The position numbers and the translations under genes were made by a program. From positions 2,521,001 through 2,585,000 of the forward strand of contig NZ_JBBOUK010000001.1 of NCBI RefSeq assembly GCF_038006045.1: a DNA stretch of 64,000 bases. Direction: 5' to 3'. The DNA comes from Exiguobacterium sp. FSL W8-0210. GTDB taxonomy: Bacteria; Bacillota; Bacilli; Exiguobacteriales; Exiguobacteriaceae. Below are positions 36,000-44,578 of the stretch, in pieces (within the stretch, counting starts at the first letter, position 1; every line of letters begins with the position of its first letter). The notes under the pieces are model-generated. The model was not told where the DNA came from, made no database searches, and worked only from the letters and a program-made list of their open reading frames with translations.

Positions 36000-37217
36000 T
36001 CATACTAATACATCGACGAGCAGATAGACATTGAAGACGATGACAATCGAGACGATCACCCAGGCCAACGCGTTCATGAACCGACTATTCCGGTGTTCTC
36101 CCATGTACCGCTCACTCGCTGTCGCCCGAATCAAGGGAATCAAGGCGAACGGAATCCCGAACGATAAGGCGACCTGACTAAGGACAAGTGCTCGTGTCGG
36201 ATCAAAACCGGAGAACAGCAACAAAATTGCCGGCAACATCGTCACGGTCCGGCGAACGAACAGTGGCAGTTGAAGATGAAGAAAGCCGCGCATGATCGCG
36301 TCCCCTGACATTGTCCCGACGCTTGAAGAAGCGAGACCCGAGACAAGTAAAGCAATCGCAAACAGATACGGTGCGCTACCACCGAGCGTGACATGAAGTC
36401 CCTCGTAGATCGCTTCAAGCGAACCCGCTTGATACGTCGTGCCGTAAAACACACTGGCGGCGATGACGAGCATCGCTCCGTTGACCGCTCCAGCAATCAA
36501 CATCGCTCCCCAGATGTCGAAGCGTTGGATGTGTAACATCGACAATTTATTCGCAACGTGTCCCATCCGGCGTTTCGTTAAATCGGAATGGAGATAGATC
36601 GCATGCGGCATGACGGTCGCTCCGAGCATCCCGGCAGCGAGGACGATGCTCGACGTACCTTCAAATCCCGGTAACAATCCTGCCGATAGATCACGAAAGA
36701 CCGGATGAACTTCAAATACTTCAATCGCAAAAGCAGCGGCGATGATTAAGACGAGTACGGCGATGACAGCTTCGAAATGCCGGAGTCCCTTCTGCTCGAA
36801 GCCGAGGATGACGAACGACAAGACTGCCGTCAATAATGCTGCCATCCGTAAATCGATTGCAAACAGTAAATGAAATCCGAGTGCGGCCCCGACGAACTCT
36901 GCGAGATCGGTTGCCATCGCGACGAGCTCCGCTTGTACCCAGTAGAAGAAGCGCGTGACCGGCGATAACTCCTCCCGGATTACTTCCGCTAAACTGAGAT
37001 TGCTGACGATTCCAAGCTTGGCTGACAGGAACTGAATGACGACCGCCATCAAGTTCGAGGCAACGATGACCCAGAGCAACAAATATCCGTACTGGGCGCC
37101 TGCCGTCATGTTCGTCGCGAAGTTTCCCGGATCGAGATACGCGACGGCAGCAACGAACGCCGGTCCGAGATATGTCCGTTTTCTTGGTAAATCTTGTGTA
37201 AGTGGCTGTGTCGCCAT
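36000..37217 (-). CDS. mntH: Nramp-family divalent metal (Mn2+/Fe2+) transporter MntH
   Basis: 405 residues with about eleven membrane helices. Proton-coupled manganese importer. Metal-site motifs of helix 1 (YLDPGNFATNM) and helix 6 (MPHAIYLHS) are intact. ATG 37217 follows GAGGTG by 6 bases; a longer frame upstream overlaps the promoter. It interrupts the Bacillus-like gatCAB/PutP neighbourhood. MntR control is expected from the family but I could not identify a convincing MntR box. Confidence 0.93.
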   Translation of the reverse strand: MATQPLTQDLPRKRTYLGPAFVAAVAYLDPGNFATNMTAGAQYGYLLLWVIVASNLMAVVIQFLSAKLGIVSNLSLAEVIREELSPVTRFFYWVQAELVAMATDLAEFVGAALGFHLLFAIDLRMAALLTAVLSFVILGFEQKGLRHFEAVIAVLVLIIAAAFAIEVFEVHPVFRDLSAGLLPGFEGTSSIVLAAGMLGATVMPHAIYLHSDLTKRRMGHVANKLSMLHIQRFDIWGAMLIAGAVNGAMLVIAASVFYGTTYQAGSLEAIYEGLHVTLGGSAPYLFAIALLVSGLASSSVGTMSGDAIMRGFLHLQLPLFVRRTVTMLPAILLLFSGFDPTRALVLSQVALSFGIPFALIPLIRATASERYMGEHRNSRFMNALAWVIVSIVIVFNVYLLVDVLV

Positions 37218-37242
37218 CTCGTTCACCTCACTTTTTGTTTTC

Positions 37243-37270
37243 ATTATACGCTCATTTTGCACAAGAACAA
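37243..37270 (-). promoter_or_regulatory. Promoter of mntH
   Basis: Reverse strand: -35 TTGTTC (37265-37270), 16-bp spacer and perfect -10 TATAAT (37243-37248), 26 bases before the ATG. Confidence 0.65.
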
Positions 37271-37314
37271 CAAATATGCTTATGGTAAATAACAACGTAT
37301 GAAGTGAATTAAAA

Positions 37315-37352
37315 AGGGATGTCTCCTGTAATCAGGAAACACCTCTTTTTGT
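37315..37352. terminator. Terminator of putP
   Basis: Imperfect stem (37317-37328 with 37333-37343) with A-run on the left and T-run on the right. In the reverse orientation it ends putP. Confidence 0.75.
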
Positions 37353-37355
37353 TAA

Positions 37356-38867
37356 TTAGACGATCTTCCGCTCAGGCTCCGCACCTTTTAGCTGTGCTTG
37401 CACTTGATCGAATTCATCATAGATCGCTTGACTCGGTTCCTTCGTCACGAGACTACCGACGACGAGCGCAACAGTCGAAGCGAAGAAGGCTGGAATCATC
37501 TCGTACATCTCAGAAATGTAGAATGGCAACCCTTCGACATTTTGTTTGATGAGAATCCAGGCGATGACGACGACAGATCCCGTAATCATCGAAGCAAGTG
37601 CTCCTGTCTTGTTCATCCGGCGCCAAAGCAAGCTGAACAGAACGACTGGTCCGAACGCGGCACCGAAACCAGCCCACGCATAACCAACGAGAGTCAAGAT
37701 CGACTTCTGTGCACCGAACGATAAGAGAATCGCTAGAGCAGCGACGACAAGGACCATCACGCGCCCCATGACCATCAATTCACGATCAGAAGCATCACGC
37801 TTGAAGAAACGTTGATAGAAATCATTCGTTGCCGCACTCGAAGAGACGAGTAGCTGTGTCGAGATCGTCGACATGATGGCAGCAAGTAAGGCTGCAAGCA
37901 ACAGTCCCGTAATGAAACCAGGGAAGAGATCGCGTGATAATTGAATGAAGACATTCTCTGGTTCTCCTAAAGGACTATTTTGTTGCGTGAAGTAGGCATA
38001 TCCGATCAAACCTGTCACCATCGCTCCAACGATCGAGAACGTCATCCAGATCATCCCGACGCGACGTGCTGACTTCATCTCGTGTAAGTTCCGAATCGCC
38101 ATGAAACGAACGATGATATGCGGCTGACCAAAGTAGCCGAGTCCCCATGCGAGTAGCGAGACGATTCCAATGACCGTCGTACCTTTGAATAACTCGAGCT
38201 TTGAACCGTCCGTCGACCGAATCGTTTCGAGCGTCTCGTTGATCCCACCGCTTAAAGCGAGGGCAACGCCTGGTACGATCAGCAACGCGATGACCATGAT
38301 CATCCCTTGGACGACGTCCGTCCAACTGACGGCAAGGAAACCACCGAGGAATACATAAGCGATGACGACGCCCGCTAAAATCCAAAGACCTGTCGTATAA
38401 TCCAGTCCGAAAACCGCTTCGAACAAACGACCACCAGCAACAAAACCACTGGATGCGTACATTATAAAGAATATTAAGATAACTCCAGCTGAAACAGTAC
38501 GCAAGACACCACTTTTATCGTGGAATCGTTTTTCGAAGTAATCGGGAATCGTGATCGCATCCCCTGCATGTGCCGTATACGCACGCAGACGCGGCGCGAC
38601 GAGTAACCAGTTGGCGTATGCGCCAAGTAACAATCCAACGACGATCCACCCACTGGACAGACCAGTTGCATACATCGCACCCGGTAATCCCATCAACAAC
38701 CAGCCACTCATGTCACTTGCTCCAGCAGAGAGCGCCGTGACGACGGGACCAATCGTACGTCCCCCAAGCATGTAGTCATTCATGTTCTTCGTCCGATAAT
38801 ACGCAATGACGCCTAGTGCGACCATCAGTCCGAGATACAACAAAATCGCAAACCACATTCCGTTCAC
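37356..38867 (-). CDS. putP: Sodium/proline symporter PutP
   Basis: 503 residues, sodium:solute symporter family with about 13 helices. The family signatures are GGRTIGPVVTALSAGASDMSGW (by its key TALSAGASDMSGW part), GYFGQPHIIVRFMAI and AAIMSTISTQLLVSSSA. GTG 38867 has GGGGGAG 5 bases upstream; the ATG at 38858 is the alternative. It follows rocA, so uptake and oxidation of proline are encoded side by side. An OpuE-like osmotic role is possible, since B. subtilis has opuE at the equivalent place. Confidence 0.92.
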   Translation of the reverse strand: MNGMWFAILLYLGLMVALGVIAYYRTKNMNDYMLGGRTIGPVVTALSAGASDMSGWLLMGLPGAMYATGLSSGWIVVGLLLGAYANWLLVAPRLRAYTAHAGDAITIPDYFEKRFHDKSGVLRTVSAGVILIFFIMYASSGFVAGGRLFEAVFGLDYTTGLWILAGVVIAYVFLGGFLAVSWTDVVQGMIMVIALLIVPGVALALSGGINETLETIRSTDGSKLELFKGTTVIGIVSLLAWGLGYFGQPHIIVRFMAIRNLHEMKSARRVGMIWMTFSIVGAMVTGLIGYAYFTQQNSPLGEPENVFIQLSRDLFPGFITGLLLAALLAAIMSTISTQLLVSSSAATNDFYQRFFKRDASDRELMVMGRVMVLVVAALAILLSFGAQKSILTLVGYAWAGFGAAFGPVVLFSLLWRRMNKTGALASMITGSVVVIAWILIKQNVEGLPFYISEMYEMIPAFFASTVALVVGSLVTKEPSQAIYDEFDQVQAQLKGAEPERKIV

Positions 38868-38893
38868 CCTTGCTCCCCCTTTTTCCATGATAT

Positions 38894-38925
38894 AAGAAAA
38901 ACGGGCATGCAGGTCGCACACCCGT
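38894..38925 (-). terminator. Terminator between rocA and putP
   Basis: Reverse strand: 10-bp stem with two wobble pairs (38916-38925 with 38901-38910), 5-nt loop and TTTTTCTT. Confidence 0.75.
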
Positions 38926-38945
38926 TTCATCTATTAAACACCATT

Positions 38946-40490
38946 TCAGAACATTTCTGAAGTTGTTTTTGCTTGAAGATGTAAAGTCAAGTAATCTGGT
39001 CCGCCCGCTTTCGAATCCGTTCCAGACATGTTGAATCCACCGAATGGTTGGTAGCCAACGATTGCGCCTGTGCACCCACGGTTGAAGTAGAGGTTACCGA
39101 CGTGGAAGTTCGCACGCGCGTACTCTTGGTTCGTCCGGTCTTGCGTGATGACAGCACCTGTCAATCCGTATTCCGTGTTGTTCGCGATGTCGATTGCTTC
39201 TTTGAAATCTTTCGCTTTCGTGAAGGCGACGACTGGTCCAAAGATCTCTTCTTGCATCAAACGATCCGTTGGTTGAACGTCCGCGACGACTGTCGGTGAG
39301 ACGAAGAATCCTGTTGAATCATCTGCCGTACCACCTGCGACGATGCGTCCTTCTTCTTTTGCGACGTCGAAGTACGACGTGATTTTCTTGAATGCTGCTG
39401 CGTCGATGACTGGTCCGACGTTGTTTGAGACATCCGTCGGGTTACCGATGCTGAGTTTGTTCGTGTTCGCGACGACTTTTTCGAGCAACTCGTCATAGAC
39501 AGAGTCGAGTGCGACGACACGTGAACAAGCTGAACATTTTTGACCCGAGAATCCGAATGCCGCTTTCGTGATCATGTCCGCTGCGTAATCGAGGTCGGCC
39601 GACTCATCGATGACCATCGTATCTTTTCCGCCCATTTCCGCGATGACGCGTTTGAGCCAGATTTGACCTTCGTTTAGTTTCGATGCCCGCTCGTTGATGC
39701 GAAGACCGACATCACGTGATCCCGTGAAGCTGATGAAACGTGTTTTCGGGTGATCGACGAGGTAGTCACCAACTTCTGCCCCTGAACCTGGTACGAAGTT
39801 CAAGACACCAGCTGGAAGACCAGCCTGCTCCATCACTTCAACGAATTTCGCTGCGACGACCGGTGTCGTCGATGCTGGTTTCAAGAGGATTGGGTTCCCT
39901 GCCACGATTGCTGCGACGGCTGTTCCAGCCATGATTGCGAGTGGGAAGTTCCATGGTGAGATGATGACACCGACACCGAGTGGAATGTAATCGTAACGGT
40001 TGTATTCGCCTGGACGACTCTCGACTTTTTTGCCGTCTTTTAAGACGAGCATCTGACGTGCGTAGTACTCGAGGAAGTCGATTGCTTCTGCTGTATCCGC
40101 ATCCGCTTCATTCCAAGGCTTCCCTGCTTCTTTGACGAGGTAGGCAGAGAACTCATGCTTCCGCTTACGGATGATGTTCGCTGCTTTGAATAGGACGTCC
40201 GCACGTACAGACGGATTGACGAATTTCCATGTTTCGAAGGCTGTGACCGCTGCTTGCATCGCTTCTTCTGCATGTTCCTGTGTCGCTTTTGAGACACGTC
40301 CGACGATTTCTTCTTTGTTGGCCGGATTGACGGAGACGATTTTATCTTCCGTCGTCACATGTTTTCCACCGATGACGAGCGGATAATCTTTGCCGAGTTC
40401 TTGCGTGACGAGTGCAAGTGCCTCTTCGAACGCTTTCTTGTTTGCTTCTTGTGAGAAGTCCGTGAATGGTTCGTGTTTGTACGGAATCAT
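38946..40490 (-). CDS. rocA: L-glutamate gamma-semialdehyde (1-pyrroline-5-carboxylate) dehydrogenase
   Basis: 514 residues. NAD-dependent oxidation of glutamate semialdehyde to glutamate, last step of proline and arginine degradation. Catalytic Cys in [11 protein letters not shown] (about residue 289) and general-base Glu in VIAEMGGKD are present; PWNFPLAI and [12 protein letters not shown] bind NAD. Length equals B. subtilis RocA (515). ATG 40490 follows AAAGGGGG by 8 bases. Two cre-like sites flank the promoter, suggesting CcpA repression. No proline dehydrogenase gene is in the window. Confidence 0.94.
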   Translation of the reverse strand: MIPYKHEPFTDFSQEANKKAFEEALALVTQELGKDYPLVIGGKHVTTEDKIVSVNPANKEEIVGRVSKATQEHAEEAMQAAVTAFETWKFVNPSVRADVLFKAANIIRKRKHEFSAYLVKEAGKPWNEADADTAEAIDFLEYYARQMLVLKDGKKVESRPGEYNRYDYIPLGVGVIISPWNFPLAIMAGTAVAAIVAGNPILLKPASTTPVVAAKFVEVMEQAGLPAGVLNFVPGSGAEVGDYLVDHPKTRFISFTGSRDVGLRINERASKLNEGQIWLKRVIAEMGGKDTMVIDESADLDYAADMITKAAFGFSGQKCSACSRVVALDSVYDELLEKVVANTNKLSIGNPTDVSNNVGPVIDAAAFKKITSYFDVAKEEGRIVAGGTADDSTGFFVSPTVVADVQPTDRLMQEEIFGPVVAFTKAKDFKEAIDIANNTEYGLTGAVITQDRTNQEYARANFHVGNLYFNRGCTGAIVGYQPFGGFNMSGTDSKAGGPDYLTLHLQAKTTSEMF

Positions 40491-40515
40491 CTCTATTCCC
40501 CCTTTAATCTCTACT

Positions 40516-40564
40516 TTAAATCGCTTACATTCTCCATTGTACAGAAGCATGAGTCCGCTTACAA
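40516..40564 (-). promoter_or_regulatory. rocA promoter with two cre-like sites
   Basis: Reverse strand: -35 TTGTAA (40559-40564), 17-bp spacer and -10 TACAAT (40536-40541). TGTAAGCGGACTCA (40550-40563) overlaps -35 and spacer; TGTAAGCGATTTAA (40516-40529) lies just past the start point. Each differs from the cre consensus TGWAANCGNTNWCA at one position. Confidence 0.6.
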
Positions 40565-40575
40565 TTATTCTAGTC

Positions 40576-40610
40576 AAAAAAATAAAGGAGCGACCGATTC
40601 GGTCTCTCCT
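40576..40610 (-). terminator. Terminator of HesB-like gene
   Basis: Reverse strand: 10-bp stem with one mismatch (40601-40610 with 40586-40595), 5-nt loop and T-rich tail. Confidence 0.8.
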
Positions 40611-40620
40611 CGTTCCTCTA

Positions 40621-40908
40621 TCATTCCTTCGCTTGTGAAAAAACAATCTCTTCGTTTTCGATCGAGACTTTGACGTCTTGTCCTTGGAATAACCAGTCAT
40701 CTTGGTCAGATACGACGAAATGAATACCGTCGACGACTTCCTCGACCGCTGCCCGTTCGACTTCTTCCATATGAACGCCGACGGAGAAACCTTGCGTTAA
40801 ATCCGTTGATCCACCATATTTTGCGAAAAAGCGAATCGTATCGCCCGATTGTGCTTCCATCTCATTTTTAAAGTATTGCAATGCCTCGTCTGTAATATGA
40901 ATTTTCAT
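40621..40908 (-). CDS. HesB/YneR-like iron-sulfur assembly-fold protein lacking cysteines
   Basis: 95 residues. It begins [17 protein letters not shown] and has [10 protein letters not shown] and [19 protein letters not shown], the pattern of the HesB/IscA fold in the YneR subgroup. The conserved cysteines of IscA scaffolds are absent; there is no Cys at all. It therefore probably does not carry a cluster in the usual way. ATG 40908 follows GGGGAG by 8 bases. Single gene with its own terminator. Confidence 0.8.
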   Translation of the reverse strand: MKIHITDEALQYFKNEMEAQSGDTIRFFAKYGGSTDLTQGFSVGVHMEEVERAAVEEVVDGIHFVVSDQDDWLFQGQDVKVSIENEEIVFSQAKE

Positions 40909-41029
40909 ACCTATCACTCCCCTTTCGTTTAGTGTACCGATATCCTACTCAAAAAAGCGAATTTCCTGTATGGTAGAGACAAGATTAGCTATGAAATCAT
41001 CACGGAACACCCATCTAGGAGGAATTCGA

Positions 41030-41869
41030 ATGAAACGATCGCTCGTAGTGTTGCTTGCGACCAGTCTCGTACTCGTCGGTTGCGGAAACGATTCCCCGTC
41101 TTCTACAAATACCAAATCCCCGAAGACGACGGAAACGAAACAACAGAAGGCTGAACAAGCCGTTCTCGATATCTATCAAACCTATGAAAAAACGCTCGGT
41201 CAATCGGGACGAGCAGATGCGAAAGACCTCGCATCGATTGAATATACAGGTGACGCAAAACAACTTGAACCCCTCGCCGTTGGTGCGAAGAACTTGAACG
41301 TCATTCCCGGTAAAATCGTCAAGTCGTTCCAAAAGGGTGACGTCGCTTATATCATCCATGAATTCAAGGATGCAAAGGGATCCATTCTCCCGAACCGCGG
41401 ATCGAAGCTGTTATTGAAGAAAGACGATGAATGGAAGATCGTTCTGACACCGACGACGTTCGACCCGGCCGTCTTCTCGACGCTTGGTGACCTATTCACT
41501 GGGTTTAACGCCGATGAGTATGGTGTCAATGCGAAAGCAGCAGACGAAATCGGGAAAACGGATGAAAAAGAACAGGATGCCGTCTTCTCTCGCGTCAATG
41601 CACAAACGGATTATATGGCGCTTGAGATGAACAGTAACATTCTGATGATTTACGGTGAGGCGCTGAAGAATGAAGGAAACCCAGAGACGCTCGTTGATTA
41701 CTATCAAGACTACGCAGACTGGTATGAAGAAGAACAGCCACTCCTCATGAAGACGGCGAAAGCCGGTACGGATTATGAGAAGTACTTGATTGCCCTCGAT
41801 CCTTTAAAAGAGAGTCTTCAAAAGAAGCTTGAGAAATATGCGGATCAATTAAACATGGAATTAGGATAA
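41030..41869 (+). CDS. Putative lipoprotein of unknown function
   Basis: 279 residues. Signal peptide with lipobox VLVGC (Cys near residue 18), then a Ser/Thr/Lys-rich linker and a folded domain. The domain contains IYQTYEKTLGQSGRADAKDL and a long acidic helical C-terminus. It would be tethered to the outer face of the membrane. TAGGAGGA precedes the ATG. It is followed after 12 bp by bcp, with which it may be co-transcribed. The family is not recognised. Confidence 0.8.
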   Translation: MKRSLVVLLATSLVLVGCGNDSPSSTNTKSPKTTETKQQKAEQAVLDIYQTYEKTLGQSGRADAKDLASIEYTGDAKQLEPLAVGAKNLNVIPGKIVKSFQKGDVAYIIHEFKDAKGSILPNRGSKLLLKKDDEWKIVLTPTTFDPAVFSTLGDLFTGFNADEYGVNAKAADEIGKTDEKEQDAVFSRVNAQTDYMALEMNSNILMIYGEALKNEGNPETLVDYYQDYADWYEEEQPLLMKTAKAGTDYEKYLIALDPLKESLQKKLEKYADQLNMELG

Positions 41870-41881
41870 GGAGGAATTTTC

Positions 41882-42331
41882 ATGCAAGCACCAACATTCA
41901 CCCTTCCGAACGCACAAGGAGAACCGATTTCCCTCGAGGATTATCGTGGAAAAAAAGTCGTACTCTATTTCTATCCGAAGGATTCAACGCCTGGTTGTAC
42001 GACCGAGGCATGTGATTTCCGTGATGCGACGCAAGCGTTCGAAGAAAATAACACCGTCATTCTCGGTGTTTCTGCTGATAGTCAGAAACGGCATCAAAAC
42101 TTTATCGCAAAATACGAATTACCGTTCCAATTGTTATCAGATATCGAGCATGAAGTGTGTGAGCAATATGGCGTCTGGCAACTGAAAAAGAACTACGGTA
42201 AGGAATATTTTGGAATTGTTCGTTCAACTTTCCTAATTGATGAGTCTGGTGAAATCGTCAAGGAATGGCGCAGTGTGAAAGTAAAAGATCACGTCGCAGA
42301 AGCACTTCAGTACGTCCAAGAGCAGAAATGA
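41882..42331 (+). CDS. bcp: Thioredoxin-dependent thiol peroxidase Bcp (PrxQ)
   Basis: 149-residue peroxiredoxin. The active site STPGCTTEACDFRD contains peroxidatic Cys (about 39) and resolving Cys (about 44) five residues later, the atypical PrxQ arrangement. YFYPKD and SFTLIDESG-type strands (here STFLIDESG) are typical. It reduces hydroperoxides using thioredoxin. AAGGAGGA precedes the ATG. Confidence 0.95.
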   Translation: MQAPTFTLPNAQGEPISLEDYRGKKVVLYFYPKDSTPGCTTEACDFRDATQAFEENNTVILGVSADSQKRHQNFIAKYELPFQLLSDIEHEVCEQYGVWQLKKNYGKEYFGIVRSTFLIDESGEIVKEWRSVKVKDHVAEALQYVQEQK

Positions 42332-42334
42332 GTT

Positions 42335-42369
42335 CAAGAACCAGTTGTTTTATACAACTGGTTCTTTTT
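42335..42369 (+). terminator. Terminator of bcp
   Basis: Perfect 12-bp stem (42336-42347 with 42355-42366), 7-nt loop and TTTTT. Confidence 0.92.
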
Positions 42370-42485
42370 GTATTAAACCCTTTTAAAAACTCCTAATTTT
42401 ATCCTTCAACAAAAATAATTTAATAAAAAAACCATTGGTATTACACACAAATTTAATGATTTTGAAATAATCTGAAAAGATTCTA

Positions 42486-42514
42486 TTGATTTTTCTGAAT
42501 ATTGTATTTATTAT
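42486..42514 (+). promoter_or_regulatory. Promoter of oppA-like gene
   Basis: -35 TTGATT (42486-42491), 17-bp spacer and -10 TATTAT (42509-42514). It places the start point near 42521, just before the structured leader. The 110 bp between the bcp terminator and this promoter are AT-rich and show nothing else. Confidence 0.6.
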
Positions 42515-42526
42515 TGATAACAAGTT

Positions 42527-42596
42527 GATCCGGTGCTTTCCACAGCTTAAGAATAAAAGGCGATGACCCCTCTTATTTTTAGTCGGACACCGGATC
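42527..42596 (+). ncRNA. Structured 5' leader of oppA-like gene (candidate cis-regulatory RNA)
   Basis: Perfect 9-bp outer stem GATCCGGTG/CACCGGATC (42527-42535 with 42588-42596). An asymmetric internal loop (13 and 7 nt) follows, then an inner stem with 11 of 12 pairs (42549-42560 with 42569-42580) and an 8-nt loop. It begins about 6 nt after the predicted start point and ends 64 nt before the ATG. It matches no riboswitch class I know. The inner stem is followed by T-rich sequence, so an attenuator is possible. Confidence 0.5.
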
Positions 42597-42660
42597 GCTA
42601 TCCTATCGGTTCTTATCGTTTCACCAGATATATCTATTTCTTTTGGGAGGGATTTACTTT

Positions 42661-44310
42661 ATGAAGAAGAAAAAGGCACTTGCACTCGTTGGAGCACTGA
42701 CAATCGCTGGATCAAGTCTTGCGGCATGTTCGACGACAGATGAAGGTAAAAAAGAAAGCGGTTCGACATCTGGAGAGAAATCTTCAGACAAACAAATCTT
42801 AAATTTAACGAGTGCTTCAGATATTCCAGCACTTAGCCCAACCGTCGCAACAGACTCTGTTTCTTTCACAGTGTTAAACAACGTCCAAGAAGGTCTATTC
42901 CGTCTTGATGACAAACAAGAAGCTACACCTGGTGTTGCTGAAAGTGTTGATGTTTCGGAAGATGGACTTACATACACGTTCAAGCTTCGTGATTCGAAAT
43001 GGTCGGATGGCAGTGATGTCACAGCAAAAGACTTCGAGTATGCATGGAAACGTGTTCTTGATCCGAAAAGTGGTTCGCAATATGCGTATATCATGTATAT
43101 CATCGATGGCGCAGAAGCGTATAACACAGGAAAAGGAAAAGCTGACGATGTTGCAGTCAAAGCTGTTGACGACAAAACGCTCGAAGTTAAGCTGACGCAA
43201 CCGGCTGAATACTTCAAATCATTAACTGGTTTCGGTTCATTCATGCCACTGAAACAAGAGTTCGTCGAAAAACAAGGGAAAAACTTCGCGACAAAACCAG
43301 ATACATTCCTCTACAACGGACCGTTCGTCCTATCAGACTGGAAAACAGAAGTCGGTTGGAGCTACAAGAAAAACGATCAGTACTGGGATAAAGACAACGT
43401 TAAACTCGAAGAGATCAACTACAAAGTCGTTAAGGAAACATCGACTGCAGTTAACCTTTACGAAAAAGGTGATATCGATTCAGTTGGTCTGACAAGTGAG
43501 TTTGTTGATCAGTATAAAGATAACGAAGACTTTGATACGCGTCTTGATGCGTCGATGTTATATATCCAAATGAACTTCAAGAATGAACTCTTGAAAAATA
43601 AAGACATCCGTAAAGCAATCGACTCTGGATACGATAAAGAGCAAATGGCGAAAGTTCTCTTAAACAACGGTTCTATCCCAGCTTATTACTACGTCCCGAA
43701 AGAATTCGCAAAAGGTCCAGACGGTAAAGACTTCCGTGATGGTAACGAAGGCTTCGGTTCATACGATGCTTCTTCTGCAAAAGCATCGTTCGAAAAAGGT
43801 TTGAAAGATATCGGTAAAAAATCAGTCAAACTCGAGCTTCTTTCATACGATGATGATAACTCGAAGAAAATCTCTGAATACCTAAAAGGCGAGTGGGAGA
43901 AAAACCTTCCAGGTCTTGAAGTCACGATCAAACAACAGCCGTTCAAGAACAAACTTGAGCTAGAATCAAAAGGTGAGTTCGAACTATCATTCGCAGGATG
44001 GGGACCTGACTACCAGGATCCGATGACGTTCCTCGATATGTGGGTAACAGGTGGACCATACAACCGTGGTAAGTACTCAAGCGATAAATATGATTCACTC
44101 ATCAAATCAGCTCAAAAAGAAGTAGATGCTGAGAAACGTTGGCAGGCACTGAAAGACGCTGAGAAAACTCTCCTTGAGGACGATCAAGCGATCTCTGTTA
44201 TGTATCAGCGCGGAGCTTCCTTCTTACGTAAGCCGTATGTCAAAGGAATCGTCAACCATAAAGTCGGTGCCGATACTTCGTACAAATGGGCATCAATCGA
44301 AGGAAAATAA
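42661..44310 (+). CDS. Oligopeptide ABC transporter substrate-binding lipoprotein (OppA-like)
   Basis: 549 residues. Signal peptide with lipobox LAAC (Cys near 23), then an SBP family 5 fold: DIPALSPTVATDSVSF at the start, LRDSKWSDGSDVTAKDFEYAWKR (by its KWSDGSDVTAKDFEY core), and FAGWGPDYQDPMTFLDM near the end. It binds oligopeptides outside the cell. No opp permease or ATPase genes are adjacent, so it is an orphan receptor working with a complex encoded elsewhere. GGGAGG precedes ATG 42661. Confidence 0.92.
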   Translation: MKKKKALALVGALTIAGSSLAACSTTDEGKKESGSTSGEKSSDKQILNLTSASDIPALSPTVATDSVSFTVLNNVQEGLFRLDDKQEATPGVAESVDVSEDGLTYTFKLRDSKWSDGSDVTAKDFEYAWKRVLDPKSGSQYAYIMYIIDGAEAYNTGKGKADDVAVKAVDDKTLEVKLTQPAEYFKSLTGFGSFMPLKQEFVEKQGKNFATKPDTFLYNGPFVLSDWKTEVGWSYKKNDQYWDKDNVKLEEINYKVVKETSTAVNLYEKGDIDSVGLTSEFVDQYKDNEDFDTRLDASMLYIQMNFKNELLKNKDIRKAIDSGYDKEQMAKVLLNNGSIPAYYYVPKEFAKGPDGKDFRDGNEGFGSYDASSAKASFEKGLKDIGKKSVKLELLSYDDDNSKKISEYLKGEWEKNLPGLEVTIKQQPFKNKLELESKGEFELSFAGWGPDYQDPMTFLDMWVTGGPYNRGKYSSDKYDSLIKSAQKEVDAEKRWQALKDAEKTLLEDDQAISVMYQRGASFLRKPYVKGIVNHKVGADTSYKWASIEGK

Positions 44311-44319
44311 GTTACACCA

Positions 44320-44358
44320 AAAGACCAGATTCGCTGACGAGCGTGTCTGGTCTTTTTT
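44320..44358 (+). terminator. Terminator of oppA-like gene
   Basis: 10-bp stem AAAGACCAGA (44320-44329) with 44346-44355, followed by a run of T. Confidence 0.88.
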
Positions 44359-44416
44359 TCCACCTGTGTCATTTGTCCTATTTTTCTGAATAGCATTAAA
44401 ATTTCGTGTCATTCTG

Positions 44417-44445
44417 TTTTCATTTTTATATCTTCGTTTTATACT
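44417..44445 (+). promoter_or_regulatory. Candidate promoter of HNH-repeat gene
   Basis: -35 TTTTCA (44417-44422), 17-bp spacer and -10 TATACT (44440-44445). The leader of about 125 nt is AT-rich with a small GAGG/CCTC hairpin near 44531-44544. Confidence 0.4.
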
Positions 44446-44578
44446 ATCAAAGAATCCGATTCACTATATTTACAATATTTTGCGGGAATTATTCATAATT
44501 AATGGAAATGCACCGATATATCTAATACAGAGGACTTTTGCCTCAATACTACATCGAACTGGGAAGGAGGACTCACTC

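Noticed and set aside
37272-37290. MntR-like box upstream of mntH (AAATATGCTTATGGTAAAT)
   Set aside because: Too few symmetric positions to call; only a family expectation supports it.
42654-43244. A 196-codon - frame opposite oppA
   Set aside because: Antisense to the lipoprotein gene and without start signals.
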